Part shown: piece after piece, positions 37,001-48,960 of the stretch
How positions within the stretch are numbered: the first letter of the stretch is position 1
How the letters are laid out: every line of letters begins with the position of its first letter
NCBI GenBank assembly: GCA_022072255.1
Contig: JAJVHZ010000002.1
Coordinates: forward strand, 1 to 64,000
DNA length: 64,000 bases
Origin: Gammaproteobacteria bacterium
GTDB taxonomy: Bacteria > Pseudomonadota > Gammaproteobacteria > JAJPIJ01
Direction of reading: 5' to 3'
Notes under the pieces: generated by a model
Database searches by the model: none
Told to the model about the DNA's origin: nothing
The model's input: the letters and a program-made list of their open reading frames with translations, nothing else
Program-made: the position numbers and the translations under genes

Positions 37001-37652
37001 CGCGCAGCTCGTCGCAGATCGCGGACCGCTTCTGCTTGAGTGCCTGGCCGAACTGCCAGATGGCGCGCTGCAAGGCGGCGTCGACGGTATCGCGCGAGAC
37101 GTTCAGCAGGAACCCCTCGACGTTGCTGAAGTACTGATCCATCCAGTGGTTGAAGCCGCGCTCCAGGCGCCGCCGGATATCCCGAAGCACCGCCATGCGC
37201 TCGACCTTGGTCTTGTCCTGCGCGCGAACCAGGTCGGGCAGCGCCGCCTCGCCGGCCGCGGGCCGGACCTGCGCGGCCTGGGTGAGCGCGGCGATGGCGA
37301 GCGGATTGGGCTGGATGAGCTCGGCGCCGACACCCGAGGTCAGCACCCGCACGACCTGCGCCTTCAGCTCATGGGCGCTGTCGCGGTTGCCGACGCTGAC
37401 GGTGAAATGGATGCCGATGCGTTCGCCCTGGACGAGCGGGCGCTGCGCGACCATCCCGGCGCCGACCTCGCCCTCGAAGGACACGAAGATGCCGTTGCTG
37501 CAGAAATCGCGGATCTTGCAGGCGCGCGACTCGAAGCCTTCCCCGGCGATCAGGGCGTCGAGAAATACCGGGTAGCGCGGTGTGCGCCGCTGTTCAGCGG
37601 ACGGAGGCCTGTTCCCCGGCCCGGAGCCACCGCTGAGCTCGCCATTCGTCAT
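34074..37652 (-). CDS. PilZ-DUF1631-degenerate EAL protein
   Basis: A 1192-residue cytoplasmic protein. An N-terminal PilZ domain has RRTPR and the motif IRDFCSNGIF (D-x-x-S-N-G type). A DUF1631 region fills most of the middle (LLELVLELFNAIGKDPHVIP ... LSDKNFFERTDHPARRVLNN) and a GGDEF-like stretch with no GGDEF motif follows. The last 220 residues are an EAL domain that keeps an FEITEP motif near residue 1074 but has YGDFGG in place of DDFG (near 1103), KVNLV in place of KID and ADCIDS in place of AEGVE. It is likely to bind rather than cleave c-di-GMP. The kinase gene follows on the same strand. Confidence 0.9.
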   Translation of the reverse strand: MTNGELSGGSGPGNRPPSAEQRRTPRYPVFLDALIAGEGFESRACKIRDFCSNGIFVSFEGEVGAGMVAQRPLVQGERIGIHFTVSVGNRDSAHELKAQVVRVLTSGVGAELIQPNPLAIAALTQAAQVRPAAGEAALPDLVRAQDKTKVERMAVLRDIRRRLERGFNHWMDQYFSNVEGFLLNVSRDTVDAALQRAIWQFGQALKQKRSAICDELRAALLEQYDHACTRGIAVALRPGESRQSALGDGLALVETDEFEQFLAVSEAVDRAETALGRALYELNQRLSFLYGARIDKGNNPFGPAYLARQFGDYLRKAHPGAEVLRAALHAYQELAVPEIRRFYEDTNAHLARSGVPLAGETPRPRVISSAPRRRPETGAATTTGGPSATDGAGTHAPHLGGTVQNIASQIEQLAAALPAGTPLMVAPVNAFQAAHTLFGLGRDLQRGSVPGRATIDGFGAATAGSMAHYTLGEIGSALRALEMTSGEAGGLAATVTRSQLEGALAAQSPAAPAPKAVRDADWDLLELVLELFNAIGKDPHVIPEVRPLLRRLRRPVNMVALSDKNFFERTDHPARRVLNNLARVRSARKGDGGESILPELDFIVDKVVGEAAENPAVFIDADERLEVLLAEQEREVQHNLADLARAAEAQAQFMKSRRKETTGGESRMQTSTLGEDWMAWINRVRRLKVGDEIMLGSGPQQRLLRLAWADEDGGSYVFADPGGQKAGSFGLQELAMQLRRGSARLVEDVPLPTVERAMVKSLEALHGRLEQQVHSDVVTHLLNEKAFAEQVDQALTAARQEKESQVVAFLEVHEPAAVQKLPEAEREQRLRERAARVRIDLPPEAQAARLGENRFGVLLRDHSQGRGYTAIEKMLKTLEGAEDNVAGGGAKARAGLVPFSTEAANAEQILESAQAALALAQAPGSTPIRIVHVDEQGDTGTRVTGRLGEYLRVALDNDRLHLALQRIVPQSQGSASQLPTHMELVPSMQLPGGTRVTARALRAAAEQLQRTADLDRWLVRAAMRWVVDNPDRLPAGGMCIIVLTAESLRDPATAAYIGEEFINTAAPPGRFCFEITEPLGGEANPEITELVNALREYGCRFLYGDFGGEASSFSRVAALKVNLVRIGRMAIRDIANDKGDAALVKSAVEMAHFFGMPAIADCIDSKAALAKAKELGIEYAQGAGVSPLELAV

Positions 37653-37717
37653 AATAGGTTGTTGTCAACGCGCGCGGCCGTTGCCGCTGATCAAGAATAA
37701 TAGTGTCAGCGGGCGAT

Positions 37718-42058
<4,341 letters not shown>

Positions 42059-42119
42059 GACGCTGATACTACATCAGCGGCCGCTCGGCGTGACGAGCGC
42101 CACCCCGCTCGCCGGCTGC

Positions 42120-42440
42120 GCGCGACATGCACCCCGGCGGATTGCCGGGGTCATCTCCCCGATGGTGTGGTAGCTGGGGGTACCGATCCTCGCCGGGCTG
42201 TTGGTGATGAATCCCAGCCCCATGCTGATGCTGACAGCGCTGCTCGCGATTCCCCATCTCATGGCGGGCCGCAACGCGGCGGCCGCGAGAGCGACAGCCT
42301 ATTACGACGTGCCGGTCGCCACGCGCTGGAACTACGCGGCGCGGTACCTCGGCCTGACGGCGTTTCTCGCCCTCATGACCCATGAACTGCACAACGAGCT
42401 GATGGCCCTGCGCGCCTGGCAGCGCGCCGCCGACGCGGGG
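42120..42440 (+). pseudogene. Remnant of an M50/site-2-protease-like membrane protein C-terminus
   Basis: A frame reads RIAGVISPMVW, a TAG stop at 42171, then LGVPILAGLLVMNPSPML and TAYYDVPVATRWNYAARY followed by LGLTAFLALMTHELHNEL. This looks like the last membrane segments of M50 (site-2 protease) relatives, whose ends carry a Y-x-V-P-x3-R-W-x-Y-x3-Y-L-G-L pattern. The N-terminal protease domain with its zinc site is absent and the frame runs on without a natural stop, so the gene is truncated. The stop codon and lost 5' end argue for decay. The HELHNE string is not the zinc motif. Confidence 0.5.
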
Positions 42441-43285
42441 AAAGCCGCATTCGGCAGGGCGCGGGCACGCGAGATCGGCGGCGACACGCCGTGGCATTCT
42501 CCATGTTCCCCGTCCGCCGCTTCCATTCGGCCGACGGTCGTCGCCGACCTCGCGCGCCCGCGTTTTCGTCCCCTCCCGCTCACCTCGTGCAGACGCTCGA
42601 ACGCCACGCAACAGCTCATGACGACGCTATGCAATGGCCGCGCGGGCCTTGTTCGCCAGCTGAACTTCGCGGCGCCCCGCGCGCAGATAAACCCTGCTGG
42701 CGTCCATCGCGGCCACGCTCGCGCGCATGAAGGCGGGACGCCGTTGCCCCGGGGCTGCTGGCCCGACGCTGCGTGACCGTACCCTTCGTCGGGTCCCGGA
42801 GTCGCTGCACTCGATCCCGGCATTGCAGGCGATTGCAGAAACGGTGCCATCTGCGGCGGGAGACTAAGCCGTTGTTTCCCCGGAGACGGACTGCGTAAGG
42901 TCCCGTCGACGCCATGCGTCGCCGCCACCTCATGGTGCAGGCGCGGATCAAACGCACAGCGTCGGTGCGCAGACTCCTGCCGCCATGCAGCGACGGCAGC
43001 CGCGCGACGCGCCAGTCCTCCACGGATCCGGAGTCCACGATCCTGTCGGTGCGATCGGCTCGATGGGCAATCGGACCGTCTCGAGGTCGGGACGCGGATT
43101 GACGCGCGTCCACCGGCGCAGCGGGGGCCCCCGATGTACTCCATCGCGGCATGAAGGAATCCGCCGGGCCTGTCCGGCGCGTGCGATCCCCGGCGCCGAT
43201 GGGAATCGTGCGGCGGCTCGTGTATGTTCTCCTCCGGTCGATGCAACTCACCGGCGACGGCGACGCCGGTCAACCGGAGGCCATC
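42441..43285. other. Region without a convincing gene
   Basis: About 845 bases between the M50 remnant and the Nudix gene. Open frames exist on both strands but read as arginine/proline-rich noise. A 33-codon frame on the minus strand (42728-42627, beginning MRASVAAMDASR) is the only one with protein-like composition. A small stem, ACCGGCG/CGCCGGT, lies near 43252-43272. The region looks like decayed sequence. Confidence 0.45.
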
Positions 43286-43780
43286 GTGGCCAGGAAAAGC
43301 GCCGGCATCCTGCCCTACCGCAGGCGTGGCGAACGCGTCGAGGTGCTGCTGGTCCATCCGGGCGGGCCTCTCTGGGCGCGGAAGGATGCCGGCGCCTGGT
43401 CGATCGGCAAGGGCGAATACCATGACGGCGAGGACCCCTTCACCGCGGCCTTGCGGGAGTTCCTCGAGGAGACCGGGCATCGTCCGTCGGGCACGTTCGC
43501 GGAGTTGGTTCCGCGCAGGCAGCCGGGCGGCAAGCTCATCCGAGCCTGGGCGGTGGACGACGACTGGGATCTGTCCGGTTTCACCTCGAACGCTTTCGCC
43601 ATGGAATGGCCGCGCGGCTCCAACACGACACGGACATTCCCCGAGGTCGATCGCGTCGATTGGTTCGACACCGTCACTGCCGTGGAGAAGATCCTGCCCG
43701 GCCAGCGCGGCTTCATCGAGGAACTCCACGAGCGGACCACGGGGCGGCGGTTGGCGGCCACTGCGTCGGTACGGGAATAG
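43286..43780 (+). CDS. Nudix hydrolase
   Basis: A 164-residue Nudix hydrolase with the complete box G-x5-E-x7-R-E-x2-E-E-x-G visible in GEYHDGEDPFTAALREFLEE followed by TG. The N-terminal SAGILPYRRRG and the later PEVDRVDWF resemble the bis(5'-nucleosyl)-tetraphosphatase-like group that has conserved tryptophan and proline residues. The start is GTG at 43286 with a perfect GGAGG five bases upstream. The substrate is uncertain. Confidence 0.92.
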   Translation: MARKSAGILPYRRRGERVEVLLVHPGGPLWARKDAGAWSIGKGEYHDGEDPFTAALREFLEETGHRPSGTFAELVPRRQPGGKLIRAWAVDDDWDLSGFTSNAFAMEWPRGSNTTRTFPEVDRVDWFDTVTAVEKILPGQRGFIEELHERTTGRRLAATASVRE

Positions 43781-43794
43781 TCGAAGTCCCTCGG

Positions 43795-43950
43795 TCAGGC
43801 CGACCCGCATCGCCGGGTGCGCTCCGCCAGCACGCGGATGCCGATCACGAAGCCCGCGCCGAGGAAACCGGGCAGGAAGCCCGCGAGCGCCAGCCATTCA
43901 GCGGTGCCTGCGTCGGCGAACAAGAAGCGCAGGGCGCTCGCGACGGTCAT
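43795..43950 (-). CDS. Possible small membrane protein
   Basis: A 51-codon frame that encodes one strong hydrophobic segment (WLALAGFLPGFLGAGFVIGI) ending in a basic tail. It could be a single-pass membrane peptide, or the end of a longer gene since the frame stays open upstream through a cysteine-rich stretch. No good ribosome site is present. The evidence is weak. Confidence 0.25.
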   Translation of the reverse strand: MTVASALRFLFADAGTAEWLALAGFLPGFLGAGFVIGIRVLAERTRRCGSA

Positions 43951-44118
43951 CCGCTGGATCGCGTCCGCGCCCGCGCGCGGATCGTTCCGCAGTGAAGGCG
44001 CGCCGCTGCAGCGGCAATCGCCATGCCGCGCTGCCGCGCAGCCGGACGAGCAGAACCCGCGCGAGTGGTGCGGCGGGACGCTTTCGATGCCATCACGGCC
44101 CGACCTCGGCCGCCGTTC

Positions 44119-44124
44119 TATAAT
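44119..44124 (+). promoter_or_regulatory. Candidate -10 hexamer of the ModE-like regulator
   Basis: A perfect TATAAT followed by GCCCGC lies 60 bases before the regulator's ATG. No palindrome of the ModE type is seen here. Confidence 0.4.
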
Positions 44125-44184
44125 GCCCGCACACCCGAGTTCCGATTGCGCCTGGATGCAACAGGATCGGAATGCCGACGTGAA

Positions 44185-44565
44185 ATGAAGAACAGAGCGA
44201 CCTTGCCGGCCCAACCGCGACTGCGCATCCTGCTGGGCGCCCTCATTGCCATCGGTCCCGGGAAGGCGGATTTGCTCGAGGGCATCGCGGCGACGGGTTC
44301 GATCTCCGCTGCCGCCCGTCGCCTGGGGATGAGCTATCGCCGGGCCTGGCTGCTGGTCGACGTCATGAACCGTTGCTTCCGCACCCCGCTCGTCACCACG
44401 GCGAAGGGCGGGATGAGGGGCGGTGGGGCCATCCTCACTCCCCTGGGAACGGAGGTCCTGCGCCGCTACCGGGGAATGGAGGCGCGCGCGGCGCGGGCGA
44501 TCGCGGGCGATCTATCCAGATTTCGCACCCTCATGCGCAAACGTCCGGCCGCTCCCTCCGCCTAG
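44185..44565 (+). CDS. ModE-type winged-helix regulator, DNA-binding domain only
   Basis: A 126-residue protein with the LysR-like winged helix of ModE (LLEGIAATGSISAAARRLGM followed by SYRRAWLLVDVMN, then TPLVTTAKGGMRGGGAILTP). The molybdate-binding MOP/TOBE domains of full-length ModE are missing, so it cannot sense molybdate by itself in the classical way. It lies 241 bases before modA on the same strand, with a ModE-type palindrome between them. Regulation of modABC is the likely role. Confidence 0.9.
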   Translation: MKNRATLPAQPRLRILLGALIAIGPGKADLLEGIAATGSISAAARRLGMSYRRAWLLVDVMNRCFRTPLVTTAKGGMRGGGAILTPLGTEVLRRYRGMEARAARAIAGDLSRFRTLMRKRPAAPSA

Positions 44566-44698
44566 CCATCGACGCCGCGGCCATCGCCACGCGGCGCGCC
44601 GGCCTGCGCTCGCCGGCATGATGCCGGCCTTGCCGTAACGGGTACTGCCGCTTTCCGCCCGGCTCGTGGATCGCGGGCAAGGTTGTATGGTCCGTTTA

Positions 44699-44722
44699 CG
44701 TTATATACGATGAGATATATCG
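44699..44722. promoter_or_regulatory. ModE-type operator upstream of modA
   Basis: CGTTATAT-N8-ATATATCG is an inverted repeat of the ModE operator type (known consensus half-site CG-x-TATAT, spaced by about 7-8 bases). It is centred about 95 bases before the modA ATG, in an AT-rich island, and directly downstream of a ModE-type gene. Binding would place it over or next to the modABC promoter. Confidence 0.75.
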
Positions 44723-44806
44723 AGCCCTGGATGCCCCCGCATGCCTTCCGCGCAGGTACGCGGCAGCGCGGCGTCGGTTCGAACGCCGGAACGGAGGAAA
44801 CCGCCA

Positions 44807-45556
44807 ATGACAGCGCCCCGATGGCTTTCGATATTCATGCTGCTGGGATTCGCGCATGGGTCGTGGGCCGACACGCTGGTGTTCGCCGCGGCCAGTCTTA
44901 CCAATGTTCTCGATGAGATCGCCGCCAGCTACGAATCCCGGACCGGCCGGAAAGTCGTCACTTCATACGCCGCCAGCTCGGTGTTGGCCAGGCAGATCGA
45001 GGCGGGATCGCCGGCGCAGATCTTCATCTCCGCGGATCTGGACTGGATGAACTATCTGCAAGAGCGCGATCTCGTGCTGGGCCAGCCGCACATGCTTGCG
45101 CACAACAAGCTGGTGATGATCGCGCCGCTCGACAGCGATGTAAAATTGACCATCGGCAAGAGCATGAACCTGCAATCGGTGCTTGGCATTGAACGCCTGG
45201 CCATCGGCGACCCCGCGAGCGTTCCGGCCGGCAGGTATGCGCGTGCTGCGCTCGAGTATTTCGGCCAGTGGTCGTCGATCGAGAAACAGGTGATCCCGGT
45301 GGAGAACGTTCGCGTCGCCCTCGTGATCGTGGAGGCGCGCGAGGCGGCGCTCGGCGTGGTCTACGCCACCGATGCGAAGGTGAGCGCGAAGGTGAAGGTG
45401 GTAGGAGTTTTCCCGGATGAGAGCCACCCGCCGATCGTGTATCCCGCTGCCCTCACCAAGGAAGGGCGTGACACCGATGCAGAGGCCTTTTTCGCCTTTC
45501 TGAAATCCGAATCGGCCGCAGAGGTCCTGAAGGGCGCCGGATTCGAAGTGCCATGA
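44807..45556 (+). CDS. modA: Molybdate ABC transporter substrate-binding protein
   Basis: A 249-residue periplasmic binding protein with a signal peptide (WLSIFMLLGFAHGSWA). The ModA signature is present: VFAAASLTNVLDEIA, SSVLARQIEAGSPAQIFISA, then NKLVMIAP and GDPASVPAGRYARAALE. It delivers molybdate or tungstate to the ModBC transporter. The ATG at 44807 has GGAGG nine bases upstream. The next gene begins 192 bases downstream. Confidence 0.95.
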   Translation: MTAPRWLSIFMLLGFAHGSWADTLVFAAASLTNVLDEIAASYESRTGRKVVTSYAASSVLARQIEAGSPAQIFISADLDWMNYLQERDLVLGQPHMLAHNKLVMIAPLDSDVKLTIGKSMNLQSVLGIERLAIGDPASVPAGRYARAALEYFGQWSSIEKQVIPVENVRVALVIVEAREAALGVVYATDAKVSAKVKVVGVFPDESHPPIVYPAALTKEGRDTDAEAFFAFLKSESAAEVLKGAGFEVP

Positions 45557-45748
45557 CCGCAGGCCGATGGCGGCGCACGTGACGGCGAGGAAATGGACGC
45601 GTTTCGGTCGTGCGCCGGGGTATCGTATTGACGGCGCACCCGCTGCTTCGGCATGGTTGAGCCGTTGCCGGGAGAGTCGGGCAGCCGCGGTCCGATGCGA
45701 CCGCGGCATGGCGCGACTTGCCCCCGGGCGGCAAGAGGACGTGCGAAA

Positions 45749-46435
45749 TTGGGACATGACGAGCTCCAGGCGTTGAGGTTGAGCCTCCAGGTCGCGATCT
45801 GCAGCGTCCTCGCGGGCATGCCGCTCGCCCTGGTGGTGGCCTCGGTACTGGCGCGCTGCCGGTTTCCCGGCAAGGCGCTGGTCGACGCGCTGATCCATCT
45901 GCCCCTGGTCGTTCCTCCCGTGGTGACGGGCTATCTGCTGCTGCTGTTGCTGGGGCGGCACGGGATCGTCGGTGCGTGGCTCTACGAGCAGTTCGACATC
46001 GTTTTCGCGTTTCGCTGGACGGGCGCGGTGATCGCCGCGATGGTGATGAGCTTTCCATTGATGGTTCGCCCCATACGGCTGTCGATGGAGAACGTCGACC
46101 GGCGCCTGGAAGACGCCGCGCGCACGCTCGGGGCGTCGCCGGCCCGGGTGTTTCTTTCGGTCACCCTGCCGCTGGCGATACCGGGCATCGTGGTGGCCGC
46201 CTTGCTCGGGTTCGCCCGCAGCCTCGGGGAATTCGGGGCGACCATCACCTTCGTCGGCAATATCCCGGGGGAGACGCGCACGCTTTCGAGCGCCATCTAC
46301 ACGTTCATGCAGACGCCCGAGGGCGACAGGAGCGCGCTCCATCTGGCCATCGTGTCACTGGGCATATCGCTGCTGGCGCTCGTCGCATCGGAGTACTGCG
46401 CCCGGCGGGCGCAGGCAGTGGTGCACGGCATATGA
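45749..46435 (+). CDS. modB: Molybdate ABC transporter permease
   Basis: A 228-residue inner-membrane permease with five to six segments and the EAA-type loop in EDAARTLGASPARVFLSVTL. The N-terminus LRLSLQVAICSVL matches ModB. There is no ATG at the expected place; TTG at 45749 with AGAGGA ten bases upstream fits best (an in-frame upstream extension is open but unlike ModB). The stop overlaps modC by four bases (ATGA). Confidence 0.92.
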   Translation: MGHDELQALRLSLQVAICSVLAGMPLALVVASVLARCRFPGKALVDALIHLPLVVPPVVTGYLLLLLLGRHGIVGAWLYEQFDIVFAFRWTGAVIAAMVMSFPLMVRPIRLSMENVDRRLEDAARTLGASPARVFLSVTLPLAIPGIVVAALLGFARSLGEFGATITFVGNIPGETRTLSSAIYTFMQTPEGDRSALHLAIVSLGISLLALVASEYCARRAQAVVHGI

Positions 46436-47625
46436 CCCTGGAGGTGCGGGTACATCGGCGGCTCGGGGAATTCGAGATCGACGTGGATTTCCGCGCTGGC
46501 CCCGGGATCACCGCGCTGTTCGGGCGGTCCGGCTGCGGCAAGACCTCCATCGTCAACATGATTGCCGGGCTGCTGAAACCGGATCGCGGCCGCATCAGTG
46601 TCGATGGCCGCGCGCTCTACGACAGCAATCTGGGGCTCGACATTCCCGTTCACCGCCGCCGGGTCGCCTGCGTCTTCCAGGACGCGCGCCTGTTTCCGAA
46701 TCTGACGGTGCGCAAGAACCTGCTCTACGGGTTGCGCCTGGCCCCGCGCAAGGCACGATTCACCTCGTTCGACCATGTCGTCGAGCTGCTCGGCATCGCG
46801 GCTCTGCTCGATCGCCGTCCCGGGGCGCTTTCCGGCGGCGAGAAGCAGCGTGTTGCCATCGGTCGGGCGCTGCTGACCAGTCCCGGCATATTGCTGATGG
46901 ATGAACCCCTCGCCTCGCTCGACGCGCAGCGCAAGGCGGAGATCGTCCCGTACATCGAACGGCTGCGACGGGATTTCGGACTGTCGATGGTGTATGTCAG
47001 CCATGCGATCGAGGAGGTGCTGCGCCTGGCGGACACGGTGGTGATGCTGCAAGAAGGCAAAGTGAGTGCCGTCGGGCCGCTCGAGGAGACGCTTGGACGC
47101 ATCGAACTGTATCCCGTCATGGGCCGCAAGGAGGCGGGATCGGCCCTTGCCACCATCGTCATCGCGCACGACGATACCGACGCCCTCACCACCCTGCGGT
47201 TCGACGGCGGCACGCTGCAGATCCCGCGCGTCAACCTGCCGACCGGCACGCATCTGCGCATCCACGTTCGGGCCCGGGACGTCGCGTTGGCGGTGCAACG
47301 TCCCGACGGCATCAGCATCCGCAATATCCTCCCGGGCCGCGTGACCGAGATGGCCGACAGCGCCGGCGCTTACGTCGAGGTGAAGGTCGCCATCGGCGGC
47401 TCCTCCCTGGTGTCGCGGATCACCCGGCAGGCGGCGAGAGAACTGACGGTCGCGATTGGCCACGACGTGTATCTGCTGATCAAGAGTATCGCCATCGACA
47501 CGAACAGCCTCGGCATCCTGCCGCCCGCCGACTACCTGCCGCGGATCACGGCGACTGCGCGGGAAACGATTCCCGGCGCCCGCTCCGGTGAAGGCGAAGA
47601 ACTGCTCGATGTGCCGCTGCATTGA
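46432..47625 (+). CDS. modC: Molybdate ABC transporter ATP-binding protein
   Basis: A 397-residue ATPase. The Walker A is GRSGCGKTS, the signature is LSGGEKQR, the Walker B is ILLMDEPLASLD and the switch histidine is in VYVSHAIEE. A C-terminal TOBE/MOP-like domain (SIRNILPGRVTEM ... GHDVYLLIKSIAI) binds molybdate in ModC proteins, which may supply the sensing that the short ModE lacks. It is translationally coupled to modB. Confidence 0.96.
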   Translation: MTLEVRVHRRLGEFEIDVDFRAGPGITALFGRSGCGKTSIVNMIAGLLKPDRGRISVDGRALYDSNLGLDIPVHRRRVACVFQDARLFPNLTVRKNLLYGLRLAPRKARFTSFDHVVELLGIAALLDRRPGALSGGEKQRVAIGRALLTSPGILLMDEPLASLDAQRKAEIVPYIERLRRDFGLSMVYVSHAIEEVLRLADTVVMLQEGKVSAVGPLEETLGRIELYPVMGRKEAGSALATIVIAHDDTDALTTLRFDGGTLQIPRVNLPTGTHLRIHVRARDVALAVQRPDGISIRNILPGRVTEMADSAGAYVEVKVAIGGSSLVSRITRQAARELTVAIGHDVYLLIKSIAIDTNSLGILPPADYLPRITATARETIPGARSGEGEELLDVPLH

Positions 47626-47684
47626 GCATTGCACTGCGTGACCGCCGCTCGCCGGCCAATCGCTCGGAGTCACTCACTTCGCCG

Positions 47685-48950
47685 TCACGCCATCGATGAG
47701 GCCGCCGCGTCCGGCCGCGCGTGGCGGACGCGCCTCACCGCGCGGGCGCGGCGCTTGCGGCACCAGATGATGACACCGGTGATCGACAGCGTCGCCACCG
47801 CAAGGCCGGTGAGGCAGATCGCGACGCGTCCCGGCAGTCCGAGGATCTGGCCGCTGTGCAGCGGATACTGCAACTGGTGGAATATATCGCCGGCAGAGCC
47901 CGCACCCGGGAGATGTTCGCCGAGGAGTTCGGCGCTCTGCCCGTCGAAATACAGCCAGGCATTTCCGAGTCCCGGCGCGTGGTCCCTGCCGAAGCGCACG
48001 CCGTAGATCCCGTACAGCGGGTTGTAGAACATGCCGCTCGCCGCCTCCCGCCAGCCGCGCCGGCGTGCCTGCAGTTGCGCATTTGCGACGATGGTTGCGA
48101 GCGGGATGCCCGGCTCGAGCATGTTCTCCGGGGCACGTTCCCCGCGCGTATCGAACGGCGACGGTGTGAGCGGCGAGACGGCGCTCACTACAGGCTCGAA
48201 GATCTCCTCGTGCAGGTTGAAGGAGACGCTGCTTACCGCGAGCATCAGCAGCAATCCCCAGAACCACAGTCCGCCGGCGCGGTGCAGGTCGAAGTTCAGG
48301 CGTGCGGCGCCGGCACGGCGCTTGAGCCGCCACGCGGGTCGCCAACGCTGCCAGAAGCTTCGGCCGGCGGCGCCACTTGTATGCATCATCTCGTCGTCGA
48401 TCGCAGTTTTTCCGTTGGCACGCGCGGGTAGCGTCAGACAGAAGCCCAGGAAGCAGTCGATGATCCAGACCAGGCCGACGATGCCCATCAACCAGATTCC
48501 CCATTGGCCTGGCAGATGCAGGGAGTAGTGCACGGAATACAGGAACGGCAGCAGGTGCTTGCGCTCCAGGCAGCAGGCACCCCACTGGCGCTGGCCCAGA
48601 ACGGTGCCGCTCGCGGGATCGACGAAAAGCTGGTCGTAAGCCAGCGTGTGCGGCATGCCGCTGGTCTTATCGATGCGCGGCGCCACTCCCATCTCCACCG
48701 CATGCCCGCCCTCGTGATCGAGCGGCAGCCAGGTGACGAACAGCCGCGGGTGCTCGCGTTCGATCCGCTCCGCGAGCGCCAGCGGCGGGATCGTGTTGCC
48801 GCCCACCGCAACGCGGAACAACTCCGGGTTCAGCCACTCGTCGAGCTCGTGATAGAACGCGATGATGCTGCCGGTGAGCCCGGCGAGGCTGAGGAAGAGC
48901 GCCGTCGCCAGACCGGCGTACCGGTGCAGCCGGCCGATGAGCGCGCGCAT
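47685..48950 (-). CDS. PepSY-associated membrane protein
   Basis: A 421-residue inner-membrane protein of the PepSY_TM family, with four membrane segments. The family opening is LHRYAGLATALFLSLAGLTG, and further motifs are FLYSVHYSLHLPGQWGIWLM, NFDLHRAGGLWFWGLLLMLA and SITGVIIWCRKR. Such proteins accompany TonB-dependent siderophore receptors and are thought to reduce or move iron at the inner membrane. The start lies 10 bases behind the receptor stop on the same strand. Confidence 0.92.
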   Translation of the reverse strand: MRALIGRLHRYAGLATALFLSLAGLTGSIIAFYHELDEWLNPELFRVAVGGNTIPPLALAERIEREHPRLFVTWLPLDHEGGHAVEMGVAPRIDKTSGMPHTLAYDQLFVDPASGTVLGQRQWGACCLERKHLLPFLYSVHYSLHLPGQWGIWLMGIVGLVWIIDCFLGFCLTLPARANGKTAIDDEMMHTSGAAGRSFWQRWRPAWRLKRRAGAARLNFDLHRAGGLWFWGLLLMLAVSSVSFNLHEEIFEPVVSAVSPLTPSPFDTRGERAPENMLEPGIPLATIVANAQLQARRRGWREAASGMFYNPLYGIYGVRFGRDHAPGLGNAWLYFDGQSAELLGEHLPGAGSAGDIFHQLQYPLHSGQILGLPGRVAICLTGLAVATLSITGVIIWCRKRRARAVRRVRHARPDAAASSMA

Positions 48951-48960
48951 CGTCCCGGCC

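Noticed and set aside
42380-42400. HELHNE string as a zinc protease motif
   Set aside because: It is not HExxH in register, lies at the end of a membrane segment, and the rest of the protease is missing.
42332-43897. A 521-codon open frame on the minus strand
   Set aside because: It is rich in Arg, Pro and Ala, runs antisense to the Nudix gene and has no protein-like pattern; it is a product of high GC content.
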